DNA of 49,138 nt, from contig JAFDXH010000030.1 in the NCBI GenBank assembly GCA_018268075.1, positions 1 to 49,138 on the forward strand, written 5' to 3'. This document shows positions 34,856 through 43,920 of the stretch, in pieces. Position 1 is the first letter of the stretch; each line of letters starts with the position of its first letter. The notes beneath the pieces were generated by a model. The model made no database searches. It saw only the letters and a program-made list of their open reading frames with translations, and had not been told where the DNA came from. The position numbers and the translations under genes are program-made. This stretch comes from Bacteroidota bacterium. GTDB lineage: Bacteria > Bacteroidota > Bacteroidia > Chitinophagales > Chitinophagaceae.

Positions 34856-36325
34856 ATGGAAAAACGGTTTGATATGATGGATTTTGAAGAATCACTTAGA
34901 GAACATACTGATCGGTTTACACTCACGCCATCGCGAAGAGTTTGGAACAGCATTTACAATGACCTTCACCCAGGAAGTAAATGGCCTTCAAAGTCAATCA
35001 GCCTAATGTTGTTGTTTTCAATTATAATAGTTGGAAATGTAAATATTGGATATAGAAAGTCAAATCCTTCACTTCTAATTTCTACTCAAAATAATTTTTC
35101 AAATAAAGAAACTTTACAAAATACTTCAACCCACCAGCAGAAAAAAAATAATTCTCATTTTATTACGGCTTACCAAGCTACATCGCACGCTACAAATCAA
35201 GGAATACCTGAACCGCTCTTGATACCTGTGGACAATGATTTGCAACCAACACCTTTTGATGATTTGACGAGTGCTGTTCTAACTAAAAAACAATCATTAA
35301 ATAATAGCTTAAAGGGTTATTCTACCAATTCAATTCCTTTAAAGAGTATTAACCCAGCAAACAAGACCTACAATTCAGATATAAATAATCAGGCGGTCGT
35401 GGCTAACACTTCACCAGAGCAGTTAGAAATTTTAACAGTTCAGATCCCTATTTTAGGTATTAAAATGCCTGATATGGATAAATTAAATGCCGGAGAATTA
35501 ATAAATCCCCAAACGCAGATACCAAGCGCAGTGGCTATGAATAAGGATGGAAACGAAAACAAGGAATCTCAACCAAGTGTTGCAAAAATATCGTTGAAGA
35601 AGATTCGTAAAGGCGCGTGGACTTTTTATTTAAATCCATCTATTTCTTCTGCCCGTTTTACTGCGGCACCGCTTTCGCAAAGTAATATTTCCAATACATC
35701 GCCACTTATGGTAAGCGCACCTAATATTACAGCTAACAGGCAGTATAATGCAAGACTTTCATTAAGTGTAGGAGCCACTTCCACATTGCCGATTAATGAT
35801 CGGTTTCAGTTTACAAGCGGATTGATGCTTACTTATCTGGGATATCAAACAACATCTAATTTTATACATCCCACTTTCGCCGACCTTATTTTGAAGGATA
35901 AAACTGGAAGTACTTATCTCAAAAGCTATATTACCCACTATGGAAATGGGCTTGGCTATGGTCAAATTCAACTAAATAATTACAGCTATCAATTTGCTGT
36001 TCCCATCGGGTTGCAATACTCAATAATTAATAACCAAAAAATTAATTGGGAAATAGGCTCATCAATTGCTCCATCGGTGGTTATAGCGGCTCAATCCTAT
36101 ATCCTGTCTGCCGAAGGAAGAAATTATCTCACTGATCCTGGCCTTGGCCGCAGGTTCAATTTGCTCGCTAATTTTGAGAGTTTTGTTACTTTTAAATCAT
36201 CAGGCATAAAATGGCAAATCGGTCCAAGGTTTGGTTATCAGGTTTTTTCTTCATTTAAAAATATGAATCCAGAAAGAGAGCACTTTTTTGATTATGGATT
36301 AAAGATTGGAATTACCGGTAAATAA
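34856..36325 (+). CDS. Membrane protein with anti-sigma-like N-terminus and beta-barrel-like C-terminus
   Basis: Three parts can be seen in 489 residues. The first ~45 are cytoplasmic in character and include the motif RFTLTPSRRVWNSIYNDLHP, which I know as a recurring opening of proteins encoded beside ECF sigma factors in Chitinophagaceae. A single membrane segment follows (ISLMLLFSIIIVGNVNIG, about 45-62). A Ser/Thr/Asn/Gln-rich stretch (65-240) links to a C-terminal region of alternating hydrophobic and polar strands ending YGLKIGITGK, which looks like an outer-membrane barrel of the PorT-like type. The position right after the sigma gene suggests it holds or releases that factor in response to an envelope signal. 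This is inference; no zinc motif (HxxxCxxC) of classical anti-sigma factors is present. Confidence 0.6.
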   Translation: MEKRFDMMDFEESLREHTDRFTLTPSRRVWNSIYNDLHPGSKWPSKSISLMLLFSIIIVGNVNIGYRKSNPSLLISTQNNFSNKETLQNTSTHQQKKNNSHFITAYQATSHATNQGIPEPLLIPVDNDLQPTPFDDLTSAVLTKKQSLNNSLKGYSTNSIPLKSINPANKTYNSDINNQAVVANTSPEQLEILTVQIPILGIKMPDMDKLNAGELINPQTQIPSAVAMNKDGNENKESQPSVAKISLKKIRKGAWTFYLNPSISSARFTAAPLSQSNISNTSPLMVSAPNITANRQYNARLSLSVGATSTLPINDRFQFTSGLMLTYLGYQTTSNFIHPTFADLILKDKTGSTYLKSYITHYGNGLGYGQIQLNNYSYQFAVPIGLQYSIINNQKINWEIGSSIAPSVVIAAQSYILSAEGRNYLTDPGLGRRFNLLANFESFVTFKSSGIKWQIGPRFGYQVFSSFKNMNPEREHFFDYGLKIGITGK

Positions 36326-36376
36326 TGATTTGCATTTTAATTTTGTAAAGTCATAAAAGCGCCCATTTTTGTTTGT

Positions 36377-36384
36377 TAAATTTG
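36377..36384 (+). promoter_or_regulatory. TAnnTTTG promoter element directly before the lipoprotein gene
   Basis: TAAATTTG is followed by CCT and ATG at 36388. The element would place the transcript start inside or at the start codon. No TTG at a suitable -33 distance is seen, so this could be chance. Confidence 0.4.
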
Positions 36385-36387
36385 CCT

Positions 36388-36978
36388 ATGCGCAAATACA
36401 CACTTAGATTTTATTCCATATTATTTATTTTTTTTATTTCATGCCATTCAGCGCCCTCGCCAACAAAGGAGCTGGGCGCCAAGGAAGAGAAAGTAGAAGT
36501 TTTTCCTGTTACTGATTTCCTTTTGGGGCAGATAAATGAAATTGAAAAAATGCCGGTTACCCTACTTAAAGTAGTAAGCCAAAATGGTAAGGTGGATTCT
36601 CAATGGGTAAGCCGTGATAGCATCAGGTATTTTTCTAAACCGTTTTTATCCCCTGTTATTGATTCAGTAAATTTTGGCAAAAATTATAGTGCTCATTCCT
36701 TTTTAGATCAGACAGTTGATGCATTTACTTTTACTTACGATGCCATTAAAGTATCCGCGGATAGTTTTCCTATTACCCATTTGGATGTTTATGTGGACCC
36801 TCAAAGTCGTAAAGTGAAGCGCCTTTACATGATAAAAGAAAAAATTATGGAGGGTAAAAATAATATGCAACAACTTACCTGGAATACCGAAGATGGTTTT
36901 TTAATAAGAAATATCCTTTCAGGCAAGAGTGATTCTATTCCTGATATAAAAGAAGTAAGTGTAAAATGGAAATTTTGA
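36388..36978 (+). CDS. Hypothetical lipoprotein
   Basis: The protein has 196 residues from ATG 36388; the frame is open upstream to a TTG at 36373, but MRKYTLRFYSILFIFFISC is a complete lipoprotein signal with the lipobox FISC (Cys near residue 19). The mature part contains VFPVTDFLLGQINEIEKMPV and a run of predicted beta strands, DAFTFTYDAIK, THLDVYVDPQSRKVKRLYMI, MQQLTWNTEDGFLI. I do not recognise the family with confidence; similar lipoproteins are frequent in Chitinophagaceae. It is likely attached to the periplasmic face of the inner or the outer membrane. It lies 62 bp after the barrel-type protein and 27 bp before uvrC, all rightward. Confidence 0.65.
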   Translation: MRKYTLRFYSILFIFFISCHSAPSPTKELGAKEEKVEVFPVTDFLLGQINEIEKMPVTLLKVVSQNGKVDSQWVSRDSIRYFSKPFLSPVIDSVNFGKNYSAHSFLDQTVDAFTFTYDAIKVSADSFPITHLDVYVDPQSRKVKRLYMIKEKIMEGKNNMQQLTWNTEDGFLIRNILSGKSDSIPDIKEVSVKWKF

Positions 36979-37005
36979 TTCCAATAGCATTCATAGAGAT
37001 TGATT

Positions 37006-38817
37006 ATGACTACAGAATCCTATCAAAAAATAATAAAAACAATTCCTTCATTACCCGGTATCTATAAATACTATGATGAAAATGACCTGCTGCTATATGT
37101 AGGCAAGGCCAAAAACATTCGTAAAAGGGTAAGCAGCTATTTTACAAAAACATTTGTAGGGTATAAGACATTAGAGCTGGTAAAGAGAATTCATAGAATT
37201 GAATTTACAATAGTAAATAATGAGCAAGATGCATTCCTGCTAGAAAATTCTCTTATTAAAGAATACCAACCCAAATTTAATATCAATCTTAAGGATGATA
37301 AATCCTATCCTTATATTGTAATTAAGAATGAGCCTTTCCCCAGAATCTTTTTGACCAGAAACAAAATCAATGATGGGTCGCAATACCTTGGCCCATTTAC
37401 ATCAGCCGGGCGCGTGCGCGAGCTGTTATCATTTATTAAAGAATTTATACCACTGCGTACTTGCAAATTAAACCTAACCCAGGCAAATATTGAAAAGCAG
37501 AAGTTTAAAGTTTGCCTGGAATATCATCTGGGAAACTGCAAGGGCCCTTGTGAAGGTTTTCAATCAGTAGCCGATTATGAAGAAGGGTTGCAGCAAATTA
37601 AACAAATGTTGAAAGGGAATCTTGGGCCGGTGATTCAGCGATATAAGGAAGAAATGGATTATTTCAGCAGGCAAATGCAATTTGAAAAGGCAGCAATAGT
37701 GAAAAGTAAGTTGGATTATTTGGAAAATTATCGTTCCAAATCAGTGATTATATCAGCCACTTCCAGCGAGATAGATGTCTTTTCTATCCTTAGAGAAAAG
37801 GATACTGCCTACGTAAATTATTTAATGTTGCAACATGGCACGATTGTACAAACCCATACAATTACCCTTCGACCACAATTAGATGAATCTGATGAGGAAA
37901 TATTGTCTTTTGCAATAGCCCATTTGAGAAAAACTTTTAATAGCAATGCATTTGAAATAGTGGTTCCATTCGAAGTGGAATACCCCGATGCCGAGGTTAA
38001 GATCATGATTCCAAAGGCGGGTGAAAAGAAAAATCTTTTAGACTTATCAGCTACGAATGTTAATTATTTTATAGATGAGTTAAAAAGAAAAAAAATGCTT
38101 CATCTGGAAGACAAAAGTGAAGGTGAAAAAATTCAAGTACTTGAACAATTAAAAAATGACCTGCGTTTGAAATCATTGCCTGTGCAGATTGAATGTTTTG
38201 ATAACAGTAATTTCCAAGGTAGCTATCCAGTAGCAGCGATGGTATTTTTTAAAAATGGATTTCCGGATAAATCGGAATATAGGCGCTTTAATATAAAGAC
38301 AGTGGAAGGGATTAATGATTTTGCAAGCATGAAAGAGATAGTAACGCGAAGGTATAATCGCTTATTAAAGGAGGAAAAGCCTTTGCCTCAATTAATAATT
38401 ATAGATGGCGGAAAGGGCCAGTTAAATGCTGCTATTGAAGGATTAGAAGAATTAAAGATGATGGGCAAAGTAACAGTAATAGGCTTGGCAAAAAATGAGG
38501 AAGAGATTTTTTATCCGCACGACCAGGAATCACTTAAACTACCATGGAATAGCGAAAGCCTTAAGCTCATCAGGCGTATTCGCGATGAGGTGCACCGTTT
38601 TGGCATTACATTTCACCGCAACCAGCGAAGCAGGGGCACCTTTGTAAATGAATTAGAGCAAATAAAGGGAATAGGGAAGCATACAGCAGATGCTATTTTG
38701 AAAAAATTTAAATCGGTAAAAAAAATAAAGCAACTGACTTTTAAAGAACTGGAAGATACGATAGGTAAAGCTAAGGCTACCTTAATTTTCAACTATTTTC
38801 ATAAAGCAGATATATAA
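37006..38817 (+). CDS. uvrC: Excinuclease ABC subunit C
   Basis: UvrC makes both incisions around a DNA lesion bound by UvrB in nucleotide excision repair. The 603-residue protein has an N-terminal GIY-YIG nuclease (GIYKYYDENDLLLYVGKAKN, residues ~17-36), a Cys-containing middle (CKLNLTQANIEKQKFKVCLE, GNCKGPCEGF), a UVR UvrB-binding segment near 200-235, an RNase H-like endonuclease with FDNSNFQGSYP and IIDGGKGQLNAA, and C-terminal helix-hairpin-helix ELEQIKGIGKHTADAIL. Both nuclease centres look complete. I use ATG 37006; a TTG two codons earlier is also open. uvrA is about 7 kb to the right; uvrB is not in the window. Confidence 0.96.
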   Translation: MTTESYQKIIKTIPSLPGIYKYYDENDLLLYVGKAKNIRKRVSSYFTKTFVGYKTLELVKRIHRIEFTIVNNEQDAFLLENSLIKEYQPKFNINLKDDKSYPYIVIKNEPFPRIFLTRNKINDGSQYLGPFTSAGRVRELLSFIKEFIPLRTCKLNLTQANIEKQKFKVCLEYHLGNCKGPCEGFQSVADYEEGLQQIKQMLKGNLGPVIQRYKEEMDYFSRQMQFEKAAIVKSKLDYLENYRSKSVIISATSSEIDVFSILREKDTAYVNYLMLQHGTIVQTHTITLRPQLDESDEEILSFAIAHLRKTFNSNAFEIVVPFEVEYPDAEVKIMIPKAGEKKNLLDLSATNVNYFIDELKRKKMLHLEDKSEGEKIQVLEQLKNDLRLKSLPVQIECFDNSNFQGSYPVAAMVFFKNGFPDKSEYRRFNIKTVEGINDFASMKEIVTRRYNRLLKEEKPLPQLIIIDGGKGQLNAAIEGLEELKMMGKVTVIGLAKNEEEIFYPHDQESLKLPWNSESLKLIRRIRDEVHRFGITFHRNQRSRGTFVNELEQIKGIGKHTADAILKKFKSVKKIKQLTFKELEDTIGKAKATLIFNYFHKADI

Positions 38818-38845
38818 AAAAAGGGCCAGGATAGATATCCAGCCC
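38816..38845 (-). terminator. Second intrinsic terminator for the gldKLMN transcript
   Basis: A hairpin with GGGC/GCCC at its base and GGAT/ATCC near a 4-nt loop (38823-38845, small internal bulge) is followed on the minus strand by seven T residues (38822-38816). It lies about 185 nt past the gldN stop, and its T-run overlaps the uvrC stop codon on the other strand. Confidence 0.55.
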
Positions 38846-38980
38846 CTGTTTAAAATCCAATATCCTATGAAAAACCTTAGCAAATATAGTCATAAAAAGG
38901 GTAGTAAAAATACCACAAATAGGGTATTTTTTAGTCAAGGGCAATGGGTATATTACCGCCATAGTATCTTCTATATACAA

Positions 38981-39011
38981 AAAAGAGGAAAGCATGACAC
39001 CCTCCTCTTTT
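38981..39011. terminator. Bidirectional intrinsic terminator after gldN
   Basis: AAAAGAGGA (38981-38989) and TCCTCTTTT (39003-39011) form a perfect 9-bp stem with a 13-nt loop. On the minus strand the arm ends in a T6 run, about 20 nt past the gldN stop. On the plus strand it is followed by CTATATTTTTTT, so it could also stop uvrC read-through. Confidence 0.65.
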
Positions 39012-39029
39012 CTATATTTTTTTAAATTA

Positions 39030-40055
39030 TTAGTAACTCCAAAGGTTTTGCTCGTAATTAAAGATTTTATCTTTAATATTCTCACCTTCAAGTAATTGTA
39101 ATATTGAGCTTTGCTTTAGCCCGGTTTGCTGGCTAAGAAACTGATCATAAGGATTATCAAGGGTACTTTTAATAATGCGGCCATAAAACATCCTGCTTTC
39201 GAATAATTCTTCCCAACTCATGCGTGCGCCATAGTTTTTCCCGTTGTAAACTTCGTATTTGGCAAAAATTGGGCGCATATCGGGATAGTAAACCCAAAAT
39301 AGAGGACTTTCACCAAGATCTACACCACTTGCAGTAATGATTCTTTTGAGTGGTGCTATACCCAGAATGCGCCAAAATAGTCTGGAGCTTTCTTTATCAA
39401 AAATTACTTCTTCTTTGATTTGAAACTTATAAAATGAATCAAGATTTACTTCTGGATTGGTAGTTTTATAGCTAATTACATTGCCTAAAGAATCTGTAAT
39501 GGGCACAGTAACCGGGTCACCTGAGATTACCTTTGCTACTTCTGCTACTGTCATAGGAGTTGTAAATCGGTCATCTATACCGCTAAATACTGTTACACCA
39601 CCATTATCAGGCCCGTCCTGTATTGCCTTAAAAAGAATGGAAATAAATCGTTGGTTTCCATTATCATCATTTGCTGAATAACGGAAGGGAAGATTCATTT
39701 TTTCACGGGTGTCTATTTCCCTCCATACTTTTTCCATGTAAACAGCATCATCTTCACGAAGATCTTCATAAGGTAATGGTACTCTGTCCTTTACGAGGTT
39801 TCGTACAATGGCTCCATCATTCCTTAGTGACTTTTTCACATTTACCATAGGCAAACTGTCTATGTGGGGAGGCGCTACTACCACTGCTGTATCAACCTTT
39901 GCGGGGGCTATGTTAGCCTTCGTTCTTGAGTTGGTTGTTTTTTTTGCAGTAGTTCGTTTTTTTACTGTTCTTTTCTTTGTCTGGGCATCCGCTACATGAG
40001 AGAACAATCCTATCATGCAAATCACCATAAAGACTTTTAAAAATACTGTTTTCAT
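39030..40055 (-). CDS. gldN: Type IX secretion/gliding motility protein GldN
   Basis: GldN (PorN) joins GldK in the periplasmic ring of the type IX secretion system. The 341-residue protein begins with a signal peptide (FLKVFMVICMIGLFSHVADA, residues ~5-24), then a Lys/Thr/Arg-rich stretch (KKRTVKKRTTAKKT, residues ~27-40) that is common in GldN proteins. The conserved domain starts near residue 85 with DRVPLPYEDLREDDAVYMEK, then VWREIDTREKMNLPFRY, and later YYPDMRPIFAKYEVYNG and RMSWEELFESRMFYGRI. It is the last gene of the gldK-L-M-N unit, 21 bp after gldM. An intrinsic terminator follows the stop. Confidence 0.95.
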   Translation of the reverse strand: MKTVFLKVFMVICMIGLFSHVADAQTKKRTVKKRTTAKKTTNSRTKANIAPAKVDTAVVVAPPHIDSLPMVNVKKSLRNDGAIVRNLVKDRVPLPYEDLREDDAVYMEKVWREIDTREKMNLPFRYSANDDNGNQRFISILFKAIQDGPDNGGVTVFSGIDDRFTTPMTVAEVAKVISGDPVTVPITDSLGNVISYKTTNPEVNLDSFYKFQIKEEVIFDKESSRLFWRILGIAPLKRIITASGVDLGESPLFWVYYPDMRPIFAKYEVYNGKNYGARMSWEELFESRMFYGRIIKSTLDNPYDQFLSQQTGLKQSSILQLLEGENIKDKIFNYEQNLWSY

Positions 40056-40076
40056 AATCTATAAATTATATTGCCA

Positions 40077-41618
40077 TTAAAATAAAATAAAGCCCGGACC
40101 TGGAATAGATTTTATGGGGCCTCCAGGACCTTGAACTCTTACATTATCGAAGGTAACTGATGTGCCTGGAATACATTTTGAAAGCTGAGCCTGAATTCCT
40201 GCCAAACTTCCGCCGGAAATAGAAGCCTGCTGAGTTGTAGGGAAATTAGCTCCGGAAAAATATACTGTTGCACCCACGATACTATAATGATAGTCAAAGT
40301 CAAATCCTTCTAATTCCGCTCTTGCAAAGTTTTGATTTTTAAACATTACAGATTGGATTCTGCCACCTTTACTATTACCTACCATAAGGATAGGGTCGGG
40401 TATTTGTTTTACCCTGAAGCTGTAGGTGCTTGGTTTGCCATCAGAACTTACCGTAATCGAGGCAGTATTACCACCCGATACGCGTACTTTAAACTTGCCT
40501 GGGCCACCTGCTGGCGATAATGTGCCCCCTGCCATAGAAACTTTTGTTTTATCCCATCCTGTACCAGAGGAAATGGTGATAGGATTGTCCACGCCAACAT
40601 AAAATACATTCATTTTATCTAACATCACTGCTGCACCCCCTGGTGTACCTACAGTATATTTTACATCAAATGATTTAGACTCAGTAGTGCCATCCGGTTT
40701 TACATATTTAACTACTACGGGCACACTATGATCGCCGGCACCACTTGCTGTTAGCGTGTAATTAGCTCTTCCGTCTGCATCTAAAGATGATGTAGCGCCA
40801 TTGATGCTTATTTGTGGTTGTGCCGCTTTGCTATATGCACCTACGCCGGCAGTAATCTGAATCTGCTGACCCGGCATTACATAGTTGCTGCTTTGGCCTA
40901 CCAATGCTGCAAACTGGTCGTAAATAACTTTTACTGCACCTATTTGACTATGGCAATAGGTTACTACTTCACTTTCTGCATTTTTAATATTGTTTTGAAA
41001 TTTGCTCAACATGGTTAGTGCTGCCACTGTAGGTGTCATGTGAAAAAATGACTGGGTAAAATCTTTTTGTTTACCTTCCAAAGAAAGGGGTGGTACAGTA
41101 TTTACAGGAAAAGATTTTTCAAACTGTGCTTTGATGGTTGGATCAATATTCAGCATGTTTTGCTTGTATTCATCTAATTTTTTACGCAGTTCTTCACCTT
41201 TGCCTTTGGTTTCAAAAAGCCGAGTGGAGGCATCAAGGTTATCAAACCGATAATCTTCTACACTGTCTTTCTTTTCTGAATCCCATCTCATTCTCAGGTC
41301 TGCCGCTTTCTTTAGATCAAGCTTTAGCCCATCTATATATGCAGTCATATCGTCAGAATATTTTTTTGCCTGCATCGCTTTGGGCTCCCAGATTTTTGCC
41401 TTTTCTGCAGATTGAGGATCAGCGAGTTTTGCTTCAAGTGATTTATACAAAGTTTCATTTGAGCTGGTAATATTTTCATTTGAAGTGATCAAACTTTTGT
41501 CCACGACCCTGAACGCATTGATAACTTCATTGGAAACGTTCAGTGCAAGGATCGCTGTAAGTACCAAGTACATCACGTTGATCATCTTTTGCCGCGGGTC
41601 TTTGGGTAGTCCTGCCAT
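40077..41618 (-). CDS. gldM: Type IX secretion/gliding motor protein GldM
   Basis: GldM and GldL form the proton-driven motor that powers type IX secretion and gliding. The 513-residue length equals that of known GldM. One membrane helix lies at about residues 12-30, within QKMINVMYLVLTAILALNVS, just after the conserved MAGLPKDPRQ. The rest is periplasmic: a helical region to about residue 220, then beta domains with TSSLDADGRANYTLTASG and GGPGKFKVRVSGG, and a C-terminal domain that contacts GldK/GldN. The start is fixed by the conserved N-terminus. gldL lies 48 bp upstream. Confidence 0.97.
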   Translation of the reverse strand: MAGLPKDPRQKMINVMYLVLTAILALNVSNEVINAFRVVDKSLITSNENITSSNETLYKSLEAKLADPQSAEKAKIWEPKAMQAKKYSDDMTAYIDGLKLDLKKAADLRMRWDSEKKDSVEDYRFDNLDASTRLFETKGKGEELRKKLDEYKQNMLNIDPTIKAQFEKSFPVNTVPPLSLEGKQKDFTQSFFHMTPTVAALTMLSKFQNNIKNAESEVVTYCHSQIGAVKVIYDQFAALVGQSSNYVMPGQQIQITAGVGAYSKAAQPQISINGATSSLDADGRANYTLTASGAGDHSVPVVVKYVKPDGTTESKSFDVKYTVGTPGGAAVMLDKMNVFYVGVDNPITISSGTGWDKTKVSMAGGTLSPAGGPGKFKVRVSGGNTASITVSSDGKPSTYSFRVKQIPDPILMVGNSKGGRIQSVMFKNQNFARAELEGFDFDYHYSIVGATVYFSGANFPTTQQASISGGSLAGIQAQLSKCIPGTSVTFDNVRVQGPGGPIKSIPGPGFILF

Positions 41619-41666
41619 TGTAATTTATTTTACGGTTAGTTTTTTTTGAATTTTGGATTGGTATTA

Positions 41667-42455
41667 TTATTGTCTACCCTGCATTGCGCTTAGCATATTT
41701 CCATATACTTGGTTCAATTTGCCAAGGTTGTTTGCTAATGTATTGATCTGTTGCTTGGTAGCTTCAGCATCTGATACGGTAGATACCATTACCTCACTCG
41801 CTTTAGCCATCTTTCCATAAAAATTATTCAAAGACTTAAGATGGTTGTTGCTTTCTTTCAGTTCTATTTCGTAAATAGTATTTAAAGAGCCCAGATTTTT
41901 TGTGAGCACTTCTATTTGATTATGGAAGCCTTTTGCACTATCAGCAGCGCTATTAAAGCTACTCATGGTATTAGCAGAATTAACGAAGGCATCTTTCATC
42001 ATTCCAAGTGCATTGTTTGCTTCTTTTGTTTTGGCAGAAAAATCGCCCGTGGATTTTACTACATCGCCTACTTCACCTAATTGAGATACAGTGGTACCCA
42101 ATTTTTCGAAATTATCGCCCAGCCTTTTCATATTTGCAGGCGTTATTTGGGCTTTTTCCATCATTTCCTCTATTGACTGTAATGCAGAATTTTCAGATTT
42201 ACCTAATTCCCCAATTGGTTTATCAGAGTTAACGGTTGTTTTAGGATGTGGCTGAGGCCGTACCCATTCTATACAGGCATATACAAGGAAGATGGCTGTC
42301 TCCGTCCACATACCTACTGTAAGCATTGTATCTGCATAGGATTGGTGGGTAAGTTTAGCCCACGCTGCGAAAATAACTACAGCTGCACCGGCGCTTACCA
42401 GTACATCTATAAGGGTTAAAAAGTTTCTTTTGGGTTGTTGTGAGTTCGTAGCCAT
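41667..42455 (-). CDS. gldL: Type IX secretion/gliding motor protein GldL
   Basis: GldL is the inner-membrane stator part of the GldLM rotary motor. In 262 residues there are two membrane helices: TLIDVLVSAGAAVVIFAAW (about 14-32) and MLTVGMWTETAIFLVYACIE (about 44-63), with the conserved membrane Glu of GldL likely at TETAIFL. The cytoplasmic C-terminal part is helical and probably coiled-coil, with repeated short-loop segments such as NNLGKLNQVYGNMLSAM. It begins MATNSQQPKRNFLTLIDV. It is separated from gldK by an unusually long 155-bp gap that holds an 18-bp palindrome, so it may have an extra promoter or processing site. Confidence 0.94.
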   Translation of the reverse strand: MATNSQQPKRNFLTLIDVLVSAGAAVVIFAAWAKLTHQSYADTMLTVGMWTETAIFLVYACIEWVRPQPHPKTTVNSDKPIGELGKSENSALQSIEEMMEKAQITPANMKRLGDNFEKLGTTVSQLGEVGDVVKSTGDFSAKTKEANNALGMMKDAFVNSANTMSSFNSAADSAKGFHNQIEVLTKNLGSLNTIYEIELKESNNHLKSLNNFYGKMAKASEVMVSTVSDAEATKQQINTLANNLGKLNQVYGNMLSAMQGRQ

Positions 42456-42517
42456 TGAATTTAAGTTTTATTTTTTTTTGAGGGTTTTGGTGGTTCACAA
42501 ATAAAAAGCCCATATTA

Positions 42518-42535
42518 AATAATTGTACAATTATT
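42518..42535. promoter_or_regulatory. 18-bp perfect palindrome between gldK and gldL
   Basis: AATAATTGT followed by ACAATTATT is an exact two-fold palindrome in the 155-bp gap (42456-42610). Its symmetry without a loop favours a dimeric DNA-binding protein over an RNA hairpin. It is 63 nt upstream of the gldL start. Confidence 0.4.
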
Positions 42536-42610
42536 AAATACAGGCCGTAAAATTTTGAACTAAAAATTTAATCTATGCTTTGGGAGTTTATTGAGTATTC
42601 TTTTGGGAAA

Positions 42611-43888
42611 TTATTTTTTCTTTAAGGATGGTGGTAAGTCTATTACACAGCGGAAACCTATATAAGATTTAGAGGTGTCCTGGTATTCGTATGCACGGGT
42701 GCTTGTTTGTAAAAAATAACCTACGTCTTTCCAGCTTCCGCCGCGTATTACTTTGCGTTTCATACGTGGTGGATCCTGATCTTTAGCATTCCAGCGAATA
42801 TCAGGGTTCATATCATGTTGAAAATTATATCCACCTTCGTAATACAAGGATGATGTCCATTCAGAAACGTTGCCAGCCATATTGTAAAGTCCAAAGTCGT
42901 TGGGCCAGTAAGCATCAGCTCTTACAGTGTAAAATCCACCATCTTCAGGGTAATTGCCCCTGCCTGGTTTAAAGTTAGCAAGCAGGCATCCTTTTCTGTT
43001 TCTCAGATAAGGGCCACCCCAAGGGTAAGGCGCTTGTGATCTTCCGCCGCGGGCTGCATATTCCCATTGCGCTTCGGTTGGAAGACGGAACGGTGATTCT
43101 GTTGCTCTTTTATGATCATTTAAATAGGCATTAAGATATTGTGTGCGCCACTCGCAATAGGCTGTAGCCTGCTTCCAAGTAACACCCACTACAGGATAAT
43201 TACCAAAGGCCGGATGACTAAAATATTGTTTAGCCATTGGTTCATTATAAGAATAGGTAAAATCTCTTACCCAGCACAAGGTGTCAGGATATACTGGAAT
43301 ATCATATTTAACGATGAATTTACCACGAGGTACATTGGCATTTTCCCTTTTGGCGGCTTCTTTATAGTCAAATATCTCTGAATGATAAACCACTTTTAGC
43401 GGGTCTATTTCTTTCTTACCGAATATTCTATTATCAGGCGTTACGATCATAGCGTCAATTTTTTCCATTGTTGCCTTATCGTTCCATTTAATGGTGGCTA
43501 CTTTTTTCCAATCAAGATATTCGTTTCCATCTTGCCCTTGCTTTACGTAGCCAAGTAATTTTCCTGCTATAGAGTCTGTTACCCACTTAGTAAATTGGCG
43601 GTATTCATTATTGGTTATTTCTGTAGCATCCATCCAGAACCCACTGATAGACACCTGCTTATTCCTTGCAGTAAAAGCATAATTGACGTCTTCATCACTT
43701 GGTCCCATGTGAAAAGTTCCTGGTGGAATATAAACCATTCCCGGAGGTTTGGGTAAATTGTATTTACCACTGGGCGCTACCCCATGCACCTGGCCATCGT
43801 TTGGTAGTCCTTTCGACTTGCCAAATTTACCGCAACCGGATATGCCTATTGCTAATACGGCTAAAATAGCGAACAAAGTGTTCTTCAT
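42611..43888 (-). CDS. gldK: Type IX secretion/gliding lipoprotein GldK
   Basis: GldK (PorK) is a lipoprotein that forms, with GldN, the large periplasmic ring of the type IX secretion system under the outer membrane. I place the start at ATG 43888, giving 425 residues, because MKNTLFAILAVLAIGISGC is a complete lipoprotein signal (Cys19); nine further upstream codons are open but not signal-like. The body is a formylglycine-generating-enzyme/sulphatase-modifying domain: GMVYIPPGTFHMGPSDEDVN, SGFWMDATEITNNEYRQF, RLPTEAQWEYAARGG and AGNVSEWTSSLYY near the C-terminus, with RKVIRGGSWKDVGYFLQTS. It is a structural rather than catalytic member. A TAnnTTTG element lies 25 nt upstream. It is the first gene of gldKLMN. 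Confidence 0.96.
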   Translation of the reverse strand: MKNTLFAILAVLAIGISGCGKFGKSKGLPNDGQVHGVAPSGKYNLPKPPGMVYIPPGTFHMGPSDEDVNYAFTARNKQVSISGFWMDATEITNNEYRQFTKWVTDSIAGKLLGYVKQGQDGNEYLDWKKVATIKWNDKATMEKIDAMIVTPDNRIFGKKEIDPLKVVYHSEIFDYKEAAKRENANVPRGKFIVKYDIPVYPDTLCWVRDFTYSYNEPMAKQYFSHPAFGNYPVVGVTWKQATAYCEWRTQYLNAYLNDHKRATESPFRLPTEAQWEYAARGGRSQAPYPWGGPYLRNRKGCLLANFKPGRGNYPEDGGFYTVRADAYWPNDFGLYNMAGNVSEWTSSLYYEGGYNFQHDMNPDIRWNAKDQDPPRMKRKVIRGGSWKDVGYFLQTSTRAYEYQDTSKSYIGFRCVIDLPPSLKKK

Positions 43889-43912
43889 TGTTTTAATCTT
43901 TGAGGGTAAGGG

Positions 43913-43920
43913 CAAATGTA
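43913..43920 (-). promoter_or_regulatory. TAnnTTTG promoter element for gldKLMN
   Basis: The minus strand reads TACATTTG, 24 nt before the gldK ATG. No TTG is seen at the -33 distance. Its position before the first gene of the operon supports it. Confidence 0.45.

Noticed and set aside
38789-39091. Leftward open frame of 100 codons over the uvrC and gldN ends
   Set aside because: It overlaps both real genes and runs through two terminator hairpins; no protein features.
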